A stretch of DNA of 33,345 bases. It comes from Streptomyces niveus. GTDB taxonomy: Bacteria; Actinomycetota; Actinomycetes; Streptomycetales; Streptomycetaceae. Below are positions 16,465 to 24,926 of the stretch, piece by piece (the stretch's first letter is position 1; each line of letters opens with the position of its first letter). The DNA lies in NCBI RefSeq assembly GCF_001723055.1, contig NZ_MDCR01000136.1, positions 1 through 33,345 on the forward strand, written 5' to 3'. The position numbers were made by a program, and so were the translations under genes. Below the pieces are notes generated by a model. It worked only from the letters and a program-made list of their open reading frames with translations, did not search any database and was not told the DNA's origin.

Positions 16465-17280
16465 CTAGGTCTGGTCGACGAGACGCCCGCGCAGCCGCTC
16501 CCGCGTCTCGTCCGTCAGCCCCAGGCCGTCCGTGAGATAGCGCTCGACGCTGCCCCACGTCTCCTCCATCGTCGTGAACGCCGTCTCCAGATACACCGCG
16601 CGCGCGTCGAAGAGCGGGGCCAGCAGCTCCAGCACCTCCGGCGAAGTCCCGCCGGGCGTCGGGTCGCTGCGGCGAATCAGGTACCGGCGGTGCGGATCGT
16701 TCGACTTCAGATAGTCGGCCTCGATGGCCTCCCGCTCCACGCCCACGGCGAGCAGCGACACGGCGATGGAGAGACCGGCCCTGTCCTTGCCCGCCGCGCA
16801 GTGCATCAGGGCGGGCAGGCTCTCCTCGGCCAGGGCGTGCAGCACCTGCCGGTGCTCGGCGGTGCGGTCCAGAATGATCGAACGGTACGAAGCGGACATC
16901 CGGGCCACGCCCTTGCCGTCGCCGAGGATCGACCGCAGCTGGTCGAGGTCGCCGTCGCGGACCATCTTCCAGAACTCGCTCCCGTCGGCCGGGTCGGTGA
17001 GCGGAATGTTCACGTTCCGCACGCCGGGCAGCTCGACGTCCAGACCGTCGAGCTTCTGGTCGGCCGCGTTGCGGAAGTCGAAGACCGTGTGCAGCCCCAG
17101 CGACGTCAGGAACGCCGAGTCCTCGGCGGTGGCGTGTGCGAGGTGGCCGCTGCGGTAGAGCCGTCCGTACCGTACGCGCCGCCCGTCGGCGGTGGGCAGG
17201 CCACCGACGTCGCGGAAGTTGCGGACACCTGCCAGTTCGGGCTCGGCCGGCGGGACCTGCTGCGGCACCTCGTGCGTCAC
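16465..17280 (-). CDS. Tyrosine-phosphatase-like protein (Y_phosphatase3 family)
   Basis: A 271-residue dual-specificity/PTP-fold phosphatase of the bacterial LipA/MptpB-like group. The active-site loop is H160-C161-A-A-G-K-D-R167-A-G, with nucleophilic C161 and phosphate-binding R167. The N-terminal NFRDVGGLPT and YRSGHLAHAT segments are typical. Such enzymes act on phosphotyrosine and, in MptpB, also on phosphoserine or phosphoinositides; the substrate here is unknown. GTG 17280 has GGAGGAG five bases upstream. No signal peptide is seen, so it is probably cytoplasmic. It converges on the hopanoid cluster and is divergent from the LysM peptidase gene, 564 bp away. Confidence 0.92.
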   Translation of the reverse strand: MTHEVPQQVPPAEPELAGVRNFRDVGGLPTADGRRVRYGRLYRSGHLAHATAEDSAFLTSLGLHTVFDFRNAADQKLDGLDVELPGVRNVNIPLTDPADGSEFWKMVRDGDLDQLRSILGDGKGVARMSASYRSIILDRTAEHRQVLHALAEESLPALMHCAAGKDRAGLSIAVSLLAVGVEREAIEADYLKSNDPHRRYLIRRSDPTPGGTSPEVLELLAPLFDARAVYLETAFTTMEETWGSVERYLTDGLGLTDETRERLRGRLVDQT

Positions 17281-17650
17281 GTGAGCTCCTCCGCGTCTGC
17301 GGCCGGCGCTCGTCGCCGACGCTGTCGCGCTCCGACTTTACGACATGGGTGGCCGCTGAAAGAGGCTCACGAAAAGGGCTTCTGTCCGTATTGCGTGATT
17401 ACGTATAACGTGCCCTGGTCGCAGGGGAGATGGGTGCAGATCGTCCCCGGCTGGTGAGCCAGATCATATCCGTGACGGTGTGTGGCCGCGCCGGGGAAGG
17501 GAATTGGGACGGCGCCCGGAATTCGAAGATCCGTAATCCACGCAGGGTGACCGCGTGCGGCGGCCGATATTCGTCGGCGTAATGCCGAAGGAATACGACG
17601 GCTTGTCCGGGTCGGCCCACGCGGCTTACCGTCACCGCAATCCGAGCGGA
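17281..17650. other. Non-coding stretch upstream of the riboswitch
   Basis: The first part of the 564-bp gap between the phosphatase and LysM peptidase genes. A plausible plus-strand promoter is TTGTCC (17603-17608) and TACCGT (17627-17632) with an 18-bp spacer, which would start RNA about ten bases before the riboswitch. A TATAAC hexamer at 17404 has no good -35 partner. I see no gene here. Confidence 0.4.
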
Positions 17651-17830
17651 TCGCCGAATCCTGCCGCCGTTCGGAATCCGCATCCACCCAGCACTCATCC
17701 ATGTGTGGCAGGAGCGGGGGACCCAGGTAGTACGCCGGCCCGGACATCCGGACGGCTTGGGGTGAAGTCGCGTCACGGCGCGGCCGGGCATCTCCAGCCC
17801 GAACCCGACAGCTCACCTCGTAGGCGCCGG
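17651..17830 (+). promoter_or_regulatory. Cyclic-di-AMP riboswitch (ydaO-yuaA type)
   Basis: The leader of the LysM/M23 gene carries the conserved blocks of the ydaO riboswitch in order. CGCCGAATCCTGCC (17652-17665) pairs through TCCTGCC with GGCAGGA (17707-17713). GCGGGGGACCCA follows at once, then CTTGGGGTGAA (17756-17766), then GCCCGAACCCGACAGCTCACC, then CTCGTAGGCG (17817-17826), whose GGCG can close stem P1 with CGCC. In actinobacteria this class precedes genes for cell-wall hydrolases such as Rpf, NlpC/P60 and LysM peptidases, usually as an off-switch when cyclic-di-AMP is high. The ribosome site of the peptidase gene follows within 20 bases. Confidence 0.9.
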
Positions 17831-17844
17831 AGAAGGAATTCGCC

Positions 17845-18768
17845 ATGCCCGCAAAGGGTAAGCACCGTCGTCAGAGGACCAACCCGATCACGCGCGGAAT
17901 CGTCGCCGCCGGAACGGGTGGCGCCGCACTCGCCATTCCGCTCATCGGTGCCACGGGCGCCCACGCCGCCGAGCAGGCCGCCGCCCCGTCGGTGGCGCAC
18001 ACCGCGCAGGCCGCTGCCGCGCCGCAGACGGCCAAGCAGGCCGCGACCGCCAAGACCGTGACGACGTACTCGGTCACCGCGGGCGACTATCTCGCCAAGA
18101 TCGCCGAGACGCAGAAGGTCAGCGGCGGCTGGCAGAAGCTGTACGCCGACAACCGCGAGGCCGTCGGTGACAACCCGTCGCTGATCCACCCGGGCCTCAA
18201 GCTCACCATCGGCGCGAAGGCCGAGGCCGCCCCGAAGAAGGCGGCGCCGAAGGCGGCAGCGCCCAAGAAGGCCGAGCCGAAGAAGGCCGCGCCCGCCCCC
18301 GCGAAGCCCGCCCCGAAGGCCGACACCACGGCGAACCAGTCCGCGGCGCAGAGCAACGCCTCCGGCTACACCGCCCCCGTCGACGGCGCGGCCACCACCA
18401 CCGCCTACCGCGCGGCCGGCGGCAGCTGGGCCAGCGGCTACCACACCGGCGTGGACTTCGCGGCCTCCTCTGGCACCACCGTCAAGGCGGTCGGCCCGGG
18501 CACCGTCGTCTCGGCCGGCTGGGCCGGGTCGTACGGCAACGAGGTCGTCATCAAGCACGACGACGGCCAGTACTCGCAGTACGCCCACCTCTCCTCGCTC
18601 TCCGTCTCGGCGGGCCAGAGCGTCGGTGGCGGCGACCAGATCGGTCTCTCCGGTTCGACCGGCAATTCCACCGGGCCGCACCTGCACTTCGAGATCCGCA
18701 CCGGCCCGAGCTACGGCTCGGATGTCGACCCGCTGGCGTACCTGCGCGAGCACGGCGTTTCTCTCTGA
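17845..18768 (+). CDS. Secreted LysM / M23 peptidoglycan endopeptidase
   Basis: A 307-residue exported cell-wall peptidase. The signal peptide is about residues 1-41 (KGKHRRQR basic start, hydrophobic 17-35, cleavage after AHA). A LysM-like module (about 74-123, TYSVTAGDYLAKIAE to HPGLKLTIG) binds glycan. A Lys/Ala/Pro linker (125-165) leads to the M23 domain (about 176-305). Zinc ligands H200, D204 and H281 and catalytic-type H279 are visible in GYHTGVD and GPHLHFE. ATG 17845 has GGAGAAGGA about eight bases upstream. It is preceded by a cyclic-di-AMP riboswitch and followed by a strong hairpin, so it is monocistronic. It likely cuts peptide cross-links during growth, sporulation or germination. 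Confidence 0.95.
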   Translation: MPAKGKHRRQRTNPITRGIVAAGTGGAALAIPLIGATGAHAAEQAAAPSVAHTAQAAAAPQTAKQAATAKTVTTYSVTAGDYLAKIAETQKVSGGWQKLYADNREAVGDNPSLIHPGLKLTIGAKAEAAPKKAAPKAAAPKKAEPKKAAPAPAKPAPKADTTANQSAAQSNASGYTAPVDGAATTTAYRAAGGSWASGYHTGVDFAASSGTTVKAVGPGTVVSAGWAGSYGNEVVIKHDDGQYSQYAHLSSLSVSAGQSVGGGDQIGLSGSTGNSTGPHLHFEIRTGPSYGSDVDPLAYLREHGVSL

Positions 18769-18795
18769 CCCTTCACCCCGATCCGGCGGAGAACG

Positions 18796-18836
18796 AAAGG
18801 CCGTCGGCCGGCACCACGAGCCGGCCAACGGCCTTT
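18796..18836 (+). terminator. Terminator after the LysM/M23 gene
   Basis: AAAGGCCGTCGGCCGGC (18796-18812) pairs with 18820-18836 in 16 of 17 positions (one C-A mismatch) around a seven-base loop, and ends in TTT. It lies 28 bp after the stop codon. Confidence 0.85.
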
Positions 18837-18941
18837 CCCGTATTCCGGCTTGAACGAATTTTGACCGGTGGTGTTTCTCACCGGCGTCAACACCTCCTTA
18901 CGGTCGCGTAGGTCACATGACCGGGTGAATGATGTTCAGCT

Positions 18942-19739
18942 GTGGCTGACGATTCGAGATCAACGACCAGAAGTACCTTCGGGTCGTACGCCGCCATCGG
19001 TGACAGCTTCACCGAAGGCGTCGGCGACCTGGGACCGGGCGGAATCTACGTCGGCTGGGCGGACCGGCTCGCCGTACTGCTCGCCGAACCCGCCCCCGAT
19101 TCCTTCCGCTATGCCAATCTCGCCGTACGGGGAAGGCTGCTCGACCAGATCGTGGCCGAGCAGATTCCGCGCGCCAAGGAACTCGCCCCCGATCTGGTGA
19201 CGTTCTGCGCCGGCGGCAACGACATCATCCGCCCCGGCAGCGACCCCGACGACGTCGCCGAACGCTTCGAACGCGCGCTGGCCGACCTGACGGGCGCGGT
19301 CGGCACCGTCATGGTCCCCACCGGGTTCGACACCCGGGGCGTGCCGGTGCTGCGCCATCTGCGCGGCAAGATCGCCACGTTCACCGCGCATGTCCGCTCC
19401 ATCGCCGACCGCTACGACTGCCCGGTGCTGGACCTGTGGTCGCTCAAGTCGGTCCAGGACAGGCGCGCCTGGGACGGCGACCGGCTGCACCTGTCCCCGG
19501 AGGGTCACACCCGGGTCGCACTGCGCGCCGCCCAGGTCCTCGGCCTGACCGTCCCCGCCGACCCCGACCAGCCCTGGCCGCCACAGCCACCACGCGGCGC
19601 GCTGGAAGTACGCCGCGACGACGTGCAGTGGGCACGCGAATACCTCGTCCCCTGGATCGGCCGCCGGCTGCGCGGCGAATCCTCCGGCGACCACACCGTC
19701 GCCAAACGCCCGGACCTGCTGCCGCTGGTACGGCGCTGA
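18942..19739 (+). CDS. SGNH/GDSL-family hydrolase
   Basis: A 265-residue SGNH-fold esterase or lipase. Block I is A-A-I-G-D-S22-F-T-E-G with nucleophilic S22. The block III Gly-Asn is in CAGGNDII near residue 90. Block V Asp and His are in DRLHLSPEGH near residue 185. No signal peptide is visible, so it is probably cytoplasmic. The C-terminal 60 residues (from PWPPQPPRG) are an extension common in the Streptomyces branch. GTG 18942 is the only practical start and has no clear ribosome site; the short palindrome GGTCACATGACC (18911-18922) lies upstream. The substrate cannot be inferred. It converges on the STM401x operon with a 7-bp gap. Confidence 0.92.
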   Translation: MADDSRSTTRSTFGSYAAIGDSFTEGVGDLGPGGIYVGWADRLAVLLAEPAPDSFRYANLAVRGRLLDQIVAEQIPRAKELAPDLVTFCAGGNDIIRPGSDPDDVAERFERALADLTGAVGTVMVPTGFDTRGVPVLRHLRGKIATFTAHVRSIADRYDCPVLDLWSLKSVQDRRAWDGDRLHLSPEGHTRVALRAAQVLGLTVPADPDQPWPPQPPRGALEVRRDDVQWAREYLVPWIGRRLRGESSGDHTVAKRPDLLPLVRR

Positions 19740-19746
19740 CGGCGCG

Positions 19747-20598
19747 TCAGCGGACCGGGGCCGCCGGTATGCGCTCCAGCACGCCGCCCGCGAAGACGTC
19801 GTACAGCGGCAGCGTCTCCAGGTGGACGTACCCGATGTGGCAGTCGCAGACCGCCAGGGGGCAGGCGCGGGGCTTCAGGGCCGTACGGTACGAACCGTCG
19901 TACAGATTGCCCAGCTCCGCCGGGACGAAGTGGCAGCGGCGGACCGTGCCTTCGCCGTCGACCGAGATCACCGACTCGCCCGTGCGGCACGGCAGACCCG
20001 CCGAGCGGTGCGGGTGACGGCTGTACGGGAACAAGGGGTCGACCGACGTCCACTCGGCGGCCTCCGGGTCCGTATAGGTGCGGCCCTCCGCCGCGTTGAC
20101 CCACAGATAGACCTGCTCGGGGAGGTCGTCGCGCAGTCGGCGGGCCTCGGCGAGATGGTCGGGGAAGCCGACGATCCCGACGCTGAACCGGATGCCCGCC
20201 GTGCCCAGCTCCCGGCACCTGGTGAGGAAACGGTCGTACGGCGTCTGGCCCGGGTGGTACGTGCACCACAGGGCCAGCTTCGCCGGGTCGGCGGCTTTCA
20301 GCCAGTCCGTGCGGCAGCTCAGATTGGTCTGGATCGCGACCCGCGCGACATGGGGGAGATGGGAGAGGTCGGTGAGCGCCCGCCGGTACCAGGAGCGGGT
20401 CAGGCCCTCGCCCCACGGGGTGAAGAGGACCGACAGCCGGTCGTCCGTCTGCTCGGCGGCCCAGTCCGTGAAGCGCGTCAGAGCCGCGCGGTCCGCGCGC
20501 AACTGGTCCGTGCTGTCACGGCGCTTGGCGAACGGGCAGTAGGGACAGTCGTAGTCGCAGGAGGCGAGTGGGCCACGGTAGAGGATCGTCAGGTCCAT
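19747..20598 (-). CDS. STM4011-family radical SAM protein
   Basis: A 283-residue radical SAM enzyme, last gene of a six-gene minus-strand operon. The cluster cysteines are C14, C18 and C21 in CDYDCPYCPFAKR, placed very near the N-terminus. Extra cysteines near the C-terminus (about residues 226, 245, 250 and 252: GLPCRTG, RCHFVP, ACPLAVCDCH) could hold an auxiliary iron-sulfur cluster, as in SPASM/twitch-type peptide-modifying enzymes. The VSVDGEGTVRRCHF-like stretch also recalls SPASM domains. The name comes from the Salmonella locus-tag family; no reaction is known to me. It begins 7 bp after the STM4012 gene and is presumably a partner of it. Confidence 0.88.
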   Translation of the reverse strand: MDLTILYRGPLASCDYDCPYCPFAKRRDSTDQLRADRAALTRFTDWAAEQTDDRLSVLFTPWGEGLTRSWYRRALTDLSHLPHVARVAIQTNLSCRTDWLKAADPAKLALWCTYHPGQTPYDRFLTRCRELGTAGIRFSVGIVGFPDHLAEARRLRDDLPEQVYLWVNAAEGRTYTDPEAAEWTSVDPLFPYSRHPHRSAGLPCRTGESVISVDGEGTVRRCHFVPAELGNLYDGSYRTALKPRACPLAVCDCHIGYVHLETLPLYDVFAGGVLERIPAAPVR

Positions 20599-20605
20599 GC
20601 GCGTC

Positions 20606-21940
20606 TCACTTCGCTTCGTACGCGGCCATCGCGGCCCGGACGGCTGGGGAGAACAGGGCCGGGCCCAGCGCGTCCGAGTACGCCAGACCTGTCGGCGAGA
20701 GCCGCAGCAGGTCCGGCCCGGCGTCCGTGTCGAGCCAGCCGAGACCGGCGAAGCGGTCCAGCTCGCCCGGGAAGTCGTCGGCGGGGCGGCTGCCGAACCG
20801 CTCGCGGTAGCCCTCCACCGCCATGCCCTCGGCCTGGAGCAGCGACTGGAGGAGATGGCGGCGGCGCGTCTCGTCCGCGTCGACCGCGCGGCCCACCTCG
20901 GCGCGGGAGAAGTCCTCGGTGGTCGTGTACGCGTCGATGATGGACCGGATCTCGCGCATCCCGACCGCGTAGTCGAAGGAGTAGTGCAGGTCCGAGGTGT
21001 ACGAGCGCGCCCCGCAGCCGAGGCCGATCATGCCGTCGGTCTGGCAGGCGTAGTCGTCCGCCCCCTCGCGAGGCGCGCCGGAGCGGCGGAACATCCGCAT
21101 CGACACCTGCTCGTAGCCCCGCGCGAGGAGATGGTCCCGGCCCCGCCGGTACAGATCGAGCCGCTGCGCGTCCCAGCCGGCCTCACTGGGATGCGCGCGC
21201 CGCCCGAGCGGTGTCAGCGGCCGGGCGTACAGCGGGTAGAGATACAGCTCCTCGGGCCGCCAGGCGAGCGCCGCGTCGAGCGAGAGCCGCCAGGACTCCG
21301 GGGTCTGGCCGTCGATGCCGTAGATGAGGTCGATGTTGAGGACCGGGATCCGCGCGTCCCGGATCCGGCCCAGCGCGGCCTCCACGTCCGAGCGGCGCTG
21401 CGGGCGCACCGCCGCCTTCGCCTCCTCCTCGACGAAGCTCTGTACGCCGATGCTCACCCGCGTGGCCCCCCGCTCGGCCAGCACCGACAGCCGGTCGGCC
21501 GTGGCGGTCGACGGCGACGTCTCCACGGAGAGGGGGACGGCCCGCAGGTCGGCGCCCATCCGCTTCTCGGCGATGTCGCACAGCCGCTCCAGCTCGCCGG
21601 CGTCGAGGAAGGTGGGCGTGCCGCCGCCGAAGGCCGCCGCCGCGAACCGCACGCCGGTCGCGGCCCCCGCGTGCAGCGCGTCCGCCACGGCGGTCGCCTG
21701 CCGGTCGAGCGCGTCCAGATAGCGCGTCGTCAGCTCGTCGGGCGCGCCGATGCGTGTGAACAGGTTGCAGAAGCCGCAGCGGACCTCGCAGAACGGTATG
21801 TGCAGATAGAGCGAGAGCGCGTCCTTGCGTTCATCCGCCCACAACTCACGCAGGGCCGGGCGGTCCGCCAGCGGGCGGTACGCGGTCTTGTGCGGGTAGG
21901 CGTAGACGTAACTCTCGTACGGGCGTGGTGCGTTGGTCAT
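20606..21940 (-). CDS. STM4012-family radical SAM protein (HemN/HemW-like)
   Basis: A 444-residue radical SAM protein with a HemN-like architecture: LYLHIPFC51EVRC55GFC58NLF for the [4Fe-4S] cluster, FGGGTPTFL, SVETSPSTAT and SIGVQSF as SAM-barrel motifs, and a C-terminal HemN-like region. HemN relatives include coproporphyrinogen dehydrogenase, the heme chaperone HemW and class C methyltransferases; this family has its own name and no established function. ATG 21940 is chosen over a TTG one codon upstream. It overlaps the STM4013 stop by one base (TGATG), which implies coupled translation. No heme-biosynthesis gene is nearby, so a heme role is unlikely. Confidence 0.9.
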   Translation of the reverse strand: MTNAPRPYESYVYAYPHKTAYRPLADRPALRELWADERKDALSLYLHIPFCEVRCGFCNLFTRIGAPDELTTRYLDALDRQATAVADALHAGAATGVRFAAAAFGGGTPTFLDAGELERLCDIAEKRMGADLRAVPLSVETSPSTATADRLSVLAERGATRVSIGVQSFVEEEAKAAVRPQRRSDVEAALGRIRDARIPVLNIDLIYGIDGQTPESWRLSLDAALAWRPEELYLYPLYARPLTPLGRRAHPSEAGWDAQRLDLYRRGRDHLLARGYEQVSMRMFRRSGAPREGADDYACQTDGMIGLGCGARSYTSDLHYSFDYAVGMREIRSIIDAYTTTEDFSRAEVGRAVDADETRRRHLLQSLLQAEGMAVEGYRERFGSRPADDFPGELDRFAGLGWLDTDAGPDLLRLSPTGLAYSDALGPALFSPAVRAAMAAYEAK

Positions 21941-22818
21941 CAATGTGCCCCTGGCTCCAGGAAGAAGTGCGCGTACGGCACCGTCCAGACGGACTCGTGG
22001 CCGAGGCGGTGCCCCGTCCAGCCGTCGTCGCCGTAGGCCGTGCCGTGGTCGGAACAGACGATCGTGAAGCAGCGGCGCCGGCTGCTCGCGGCGGCGAACA
22101 ACCGGCCGATGTGCCGGTCGACGTACTCCAGCGCGGCGGCGTGCGTCGCGCGCGAGTCACCGGCCTCCCGGGTGGCGCCGGGCAGATGGAACCAGTTCGG
22201 GTGGTGCAGCGACGGCACGTTGACGAACAGGAACAGCCTTTGACCGGCGGGCAGTTCGGCGACGACCCGCTCCGCGCGGGCCACCTGCGCCTCGAACGAC
22301 GTCGGCGAAGCGACGCCGAACTCCGGCTCCCAGTGGCTCTCCTGGAACATCCCCGGCAGTACGGAACCGAGCGCGCCCCGCTTGTTGAAGAAGCCGACAC
22401 CCCCGATGCACACCGTACGGTACCCGGCGTCCGCGAGGCCCGACACGAGGTCGGGCGCGTCGAAGACGTACGTCCTGTCCGCCGTGGACTCGCTGCCCTC
22501 GAACCGCGCCGCGAACAGCCTCGGATGCGGCCCCGGCGCGGCGGGTGTCGGCAGGAACCCGGCGAACATCGCCTGGTGCGAGGCGTAGGTGAAGCTGCCG
22601 GGGGCGTGCCGCTCCTCCCAGCGCCCGCCGGGCAGATGGGCGGCGAGATTCGGCAGCCGGCCCGCCCCGGCCAGCTCGGCGGCGACGTCGAAACGCAGCG
22701 TGTCGAGAGTGACCAGCAGCAGATCGTCACGCCCGACGACCTGACTCATGTCGGGCATCCATGTGCCGTCGCCCGCCGGGCCGGCGGTCTCCGCGCCCCT
22801 CAGCTCAGGCCCGCGCAT
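21940..22818 (-). CDS. STM4013-family hydrolase (alkaline-phosphatase/sulfatase fold)
   Basis: A 292-residue protein of the alkaline phosphatase superfamily, also named STM4013/SEN3800 family. The N-terminal LLLVTLDTLRFDVA gives the first metal-binding Asp residues, and the C-terminal IVCSDHGTAYGDDGWTGH gives the Asp-His-Gly metal site. The nucleophile region is within SFTYASHQAMFAGFLPTP, where Thr or Ser could act. No signal peptide is seen, so it probably works in the cytoplasm, unlike most sulfatases. It overlaps the STM4014 gene by 14 bp and the STM4012 gene by one base. Candidate reactions are phosphoester, phosphonate or sulfate hydrolysis; none can be chosen from sequence. Confidence 0.88.
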   Translation of the reverse strand: MRGPELRGAETAGPAGDGTWMPDMSQVVGRDDLLLVTLDTLRFDVAAELAGAGRLPNLAAHLPGGRWEERHAPGSFTYASHQAMFAGFLPTPAAPGPHPRLFAARFEGSESTADRTYVFDAPDLVSGLADAGYRTVCIGGVGFFNKRGALGSVLPGMFQESHWEPEFGVASPTSFEAQVARAERVVAELPAGQRLFLFVNVPSLHHPNWFHLPGATREAGDSRATHAAALEYVDRHIGRLFAAASSRRRCFTIVCSDHGTAYGDDGWTGHRLGHESVWTVPYAHFFLEPGAH

Positions 22819-23971
22819 GGTGCTCCCGTCCCGTCACGGACCTCGGCGGCCCGCCCGCGAGCAGCGCCGCGAGCTGCGCGCCGTACGTGTCAAGGCCCTC
22901 CACGCCGCTGCCCGGCAGTCCGGTGAGGCCCGGCAGCAGATCGCCGAAGGCGTTGACCTCGCCGACCGCGAAGCGCCGCCAGCCGGTCGCCGGCAGCAGG
23001 TCCACGCCCACGCAGTGTGTGCCGGGGAAGCAGGCGGCGGCCCGCTCGCAGATCTCCAGGGCGGCGGCCCAGCTCGCCCCGCCGCCGGCCGCCTCGGTCG
23101 CCGCCCGTACCGCGTCCAGATCGCCGCGCGCCCCGCCGAGATGCAGATTGGTCATGGGCGACGAACTGGTCCGTACGACGGCGTGCGTCGCCCGGCCCGC
23201 GACGACCACCACCCGCAGGTCGGCCGCCCGGCCCTGCTGGGTGGCCTTCGGCAGCCACCGCTCGACATGCAGCCCGTCCGGGGCCAGCGCGTCGACGACC
23301 GCCGCCACCTCCCGCTCGGTGGTCAGACGCCGGACCCGCAGCGAGTTGAACAGCCGCCCGGCCGCGTCGCGTTCGACCGAGGTCGTCGCCCGCACCCGGC
23401 CCGCGCCGCCGGTCTCGACGGCCAGCACCCCGGAGGCCGACGAGCCGTGGGCGATCTTGACGAAGACCCGGCGCATACCGGGAGCGTCCATCAGCGCGCG
23501 TACGTCGTCCCAGCCGCGCACGGGCGGGGCGCCGGGCCCCGAGGTCGGCGACGGCGGTACGGGTACGGAGGCCCGGTCCAGCACGTCGTGGCAGAGCCGC
23601 TTGTCGAACAGCACCGCCAGTTCGTCCGGGTCGTCCAGGAGCCGCGCCCCCGTGTCCCGTACGGCCCGGCCCAACTCCCGTACGGCGGCGGTGAACCGCT
23701 CGTACCAGAGCGCCGTGCCCTCGACCCGTGTCGGATCGTCCCCTCCGCGCAGCAGCCGCTCCACCGCCGCGTCCTCGCCCGGCGACTCGACCCGGACGAC
23801 CTCACCGGGCCGGAACTCGGCCCGCCCGCCCAGCACATCGAGCCAGGCCATCTCACGGGCCGCCGGCAATCCCGCCGCCGCGACCGCGTCCTGGAACAGC
23901 CGGACCCGGCGGTTGGCGGGATTGCCGACGACCGCGAGGCGCGGCCCGCCGCTACTCGGAGACGGCGACAT
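22805..23971 (-). CDS. STM4014-family protein (ATP-grasp-like)
   Basis: A 388-residue protein resembling ATP-grasp ligases. RLAVVGNPANRRVRLFQDA is the N-terminal Rossmann-like part. RVFVKIAHGSSASGVLAVE matches the ATP-lid lysine and Gly/Ser loop. CVGVDLLPATG followed by FAVGEVNAFGDLLPGL matches the Asp and Glu-x-Asn metal and ATP ligands of RimK-type enzymes. ATP-grasp proteins usually form amide or peptide bonds through an acyl-phosphate. It overlaps the STM4015 gene upstream by 20 bp and the STM4013 gene downstream by 14 bp. The ribosome site is weak (GAGTGG), consistent with coupling. The substrate is unknown. Confidence 0.85.
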   Translation of the reverse strand: MSPSPSSGGPRLAVVGNPANRRVRLFQDAVAAAGLPAAREMAWLDVLGGRAEFRPGEVVRVESPGEDAAVERLLRGGDDPTRVEGTALWYERFTAAVRELGRAVRDTGARLLDDPDELAVLFDKRLCHDVLDRASVPVPPSPTSGPGAPPVRGWDDVRALMDAPGMRRVFVKIAHGSSASGVLAVETGGAGRVRATTSVERDAAGRLFNSLRVRRLTTEREVAAVVDALAPDGLHVERWLPKATQQGRAADLRVVVVAGRATHAVVRTSSSPMTNLHLGGARGDLDAVRAATEAAGGGASWAAALEICERAAACFPGTHCVGVDLLPATGWRRFAVGEVNAFGDLLPGLTGLPGSGVEGLDTYGAQLAALLAGGPPRSVTGREHHARA

Positions 23972-24926
23972 AACGCCACTCGTCGTCTTCGTCGATGTCG
24001 TCGGCAGGCTCCAGCTTCACCCGCACACCGTGCGGCTCCAGAGCCTCCTGGATCCGCGCGGTCCAGGCCGGTGACATGAAGTGGTGGTCCAGGTCCAGCT
24101 CTCTGAGGTGGGTGAGCGGCTGTCCGGTGAGGAGTGCCTCGGCACCCTCGTCGCCGAGGGTGCCCATGGACAGCGCCAGTGTTTCGAGCCCGGCCACGAC
24201 CGGCGCGGAGGCCACCGCGCCGACGATCTCGTCCTGGATCTCGCTGTTCTGGAGCCCCAGATGGCGCAGCCGCGGGAATCGGCCGCCGTCGAGGAAGGGC
24301 GCCAGATCGGCGACGGTGGCGCTGCCGCCGTACTCCTCGACGCCCAGCCACAGCTCCAGACGCTCCAGCGCCGGCAGCTCGCTCGCGCCGACGGCGCGCA
24401 CGACGGAGCCCGGCAGCCCGCCCGATTCGAGACACAGCAGACGCAGACGCTCGTGCTTCACCGGCCGCAGTCGCAGATCGCCGTCCTCGTAGGTGTCGCC
24501 GCAGCCCTGCACGCGGAACTCCTCAAGCAGGGGGAACGCCTCGATCGCCGGGGTGACGTCGGTCATCCTCAGCCAGGAGATCTCGCACCGCTCGCTGTCC
24601 ACGTCCGCCAGGAACAGCCCGCGCAGGGCGGGAAACCGTGCCGCGTCGGCGATGATCTGCTCCATGGCGGGGCCCAGTCCCGAGTAGTCACCGGTCCACC
24701 ACGGACCGATGACCAGCGCGCGCACGCGCCCGGTGTCCACGACCTGCGTGAAGCGCTGCCACACCCTGGTGAAAGTCCACTCCTCCTCATACCCGCAGTC
24801 GAGCCGCCAGGCGACGGCATCGGGTTCGGGCAGCGCCCCCGGTACCGGGTCCTCGTCGAGGGGGAGGGTGAAGAAGGGCAGTCCGCAGAGCTGCTCGTAG
24901 GGGTTGGTCTCGACAGCGTCGCTCAT
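23952..24926 (-). CDS. STM4015-family leucine-rich-repeat protein, copy A
   Basis: A 324-residue acidic protein with leucine-rich repeats from about residue 90 to 300 (for example FPALRGLFLADV, LPALERLELWLG, FPRLRHLGLQNSEIQDEI, LTHLRELDLDHHF). The N-terminal part has WRLDCGYEEEWTFTRVWQRFTQVVDTGRVRALVIGPWW. A CEISWL motif follows the first repeat. No signal peptide or membrane segment is present, so it is cytoplasmic. It overlaps the stop of copy B by 4 bp (ATGA) and the STM4014 gene by 20 bp. The repeats suggest a protein-binding scaffold, or a substrate of the operon's enzymes. It is clearly a paralogue of the adjacent gene. Confidence 0.9.
   Translation of the reverse strand: MSDAVETNPYEQLCGLPFFTLPLDEDPVPGALPEPDAVAWRLDCGYEEEWTFTRVWQRFTQVVDTGRVRALVIGPWWTGDYSGLGPAMEQIIADAARFPALRGLFLADVDSERCEISWLRMTDVTPAIEAFPLLEEFRVQGCGDTYEDGDLRLRPVKHERLRLLCLESGGLPGSVVRAVGASELPALERLELWLGVEEYGGSATVADLAPFLDGGRFPRLRHLGLQNSEIQDEIVGAVASAPVVAGLETLALSMGTLGDEGAEALLTGQPLTHLRELDLDHHFMSPAWTARIQEALEPHGVRVKLEPADDIDEDDEWRYVAVSE

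Noticed and set aside
17555..18061. A 168-codon plus-strand frame across the riboswitch
   Set aside because: It overlaps conserved RNA structure and then the signal-peptide region of the M23 gene in another frame; its product is Arg/Pro/Ser-rich noise.
20606..21940. A HemN/HemW heme-biosynthesis assignment for the larger radical SAM protein
   Set aside because: The fold is similar, but no heme gene is nearby, and operon context matches the separate STM4012 family.
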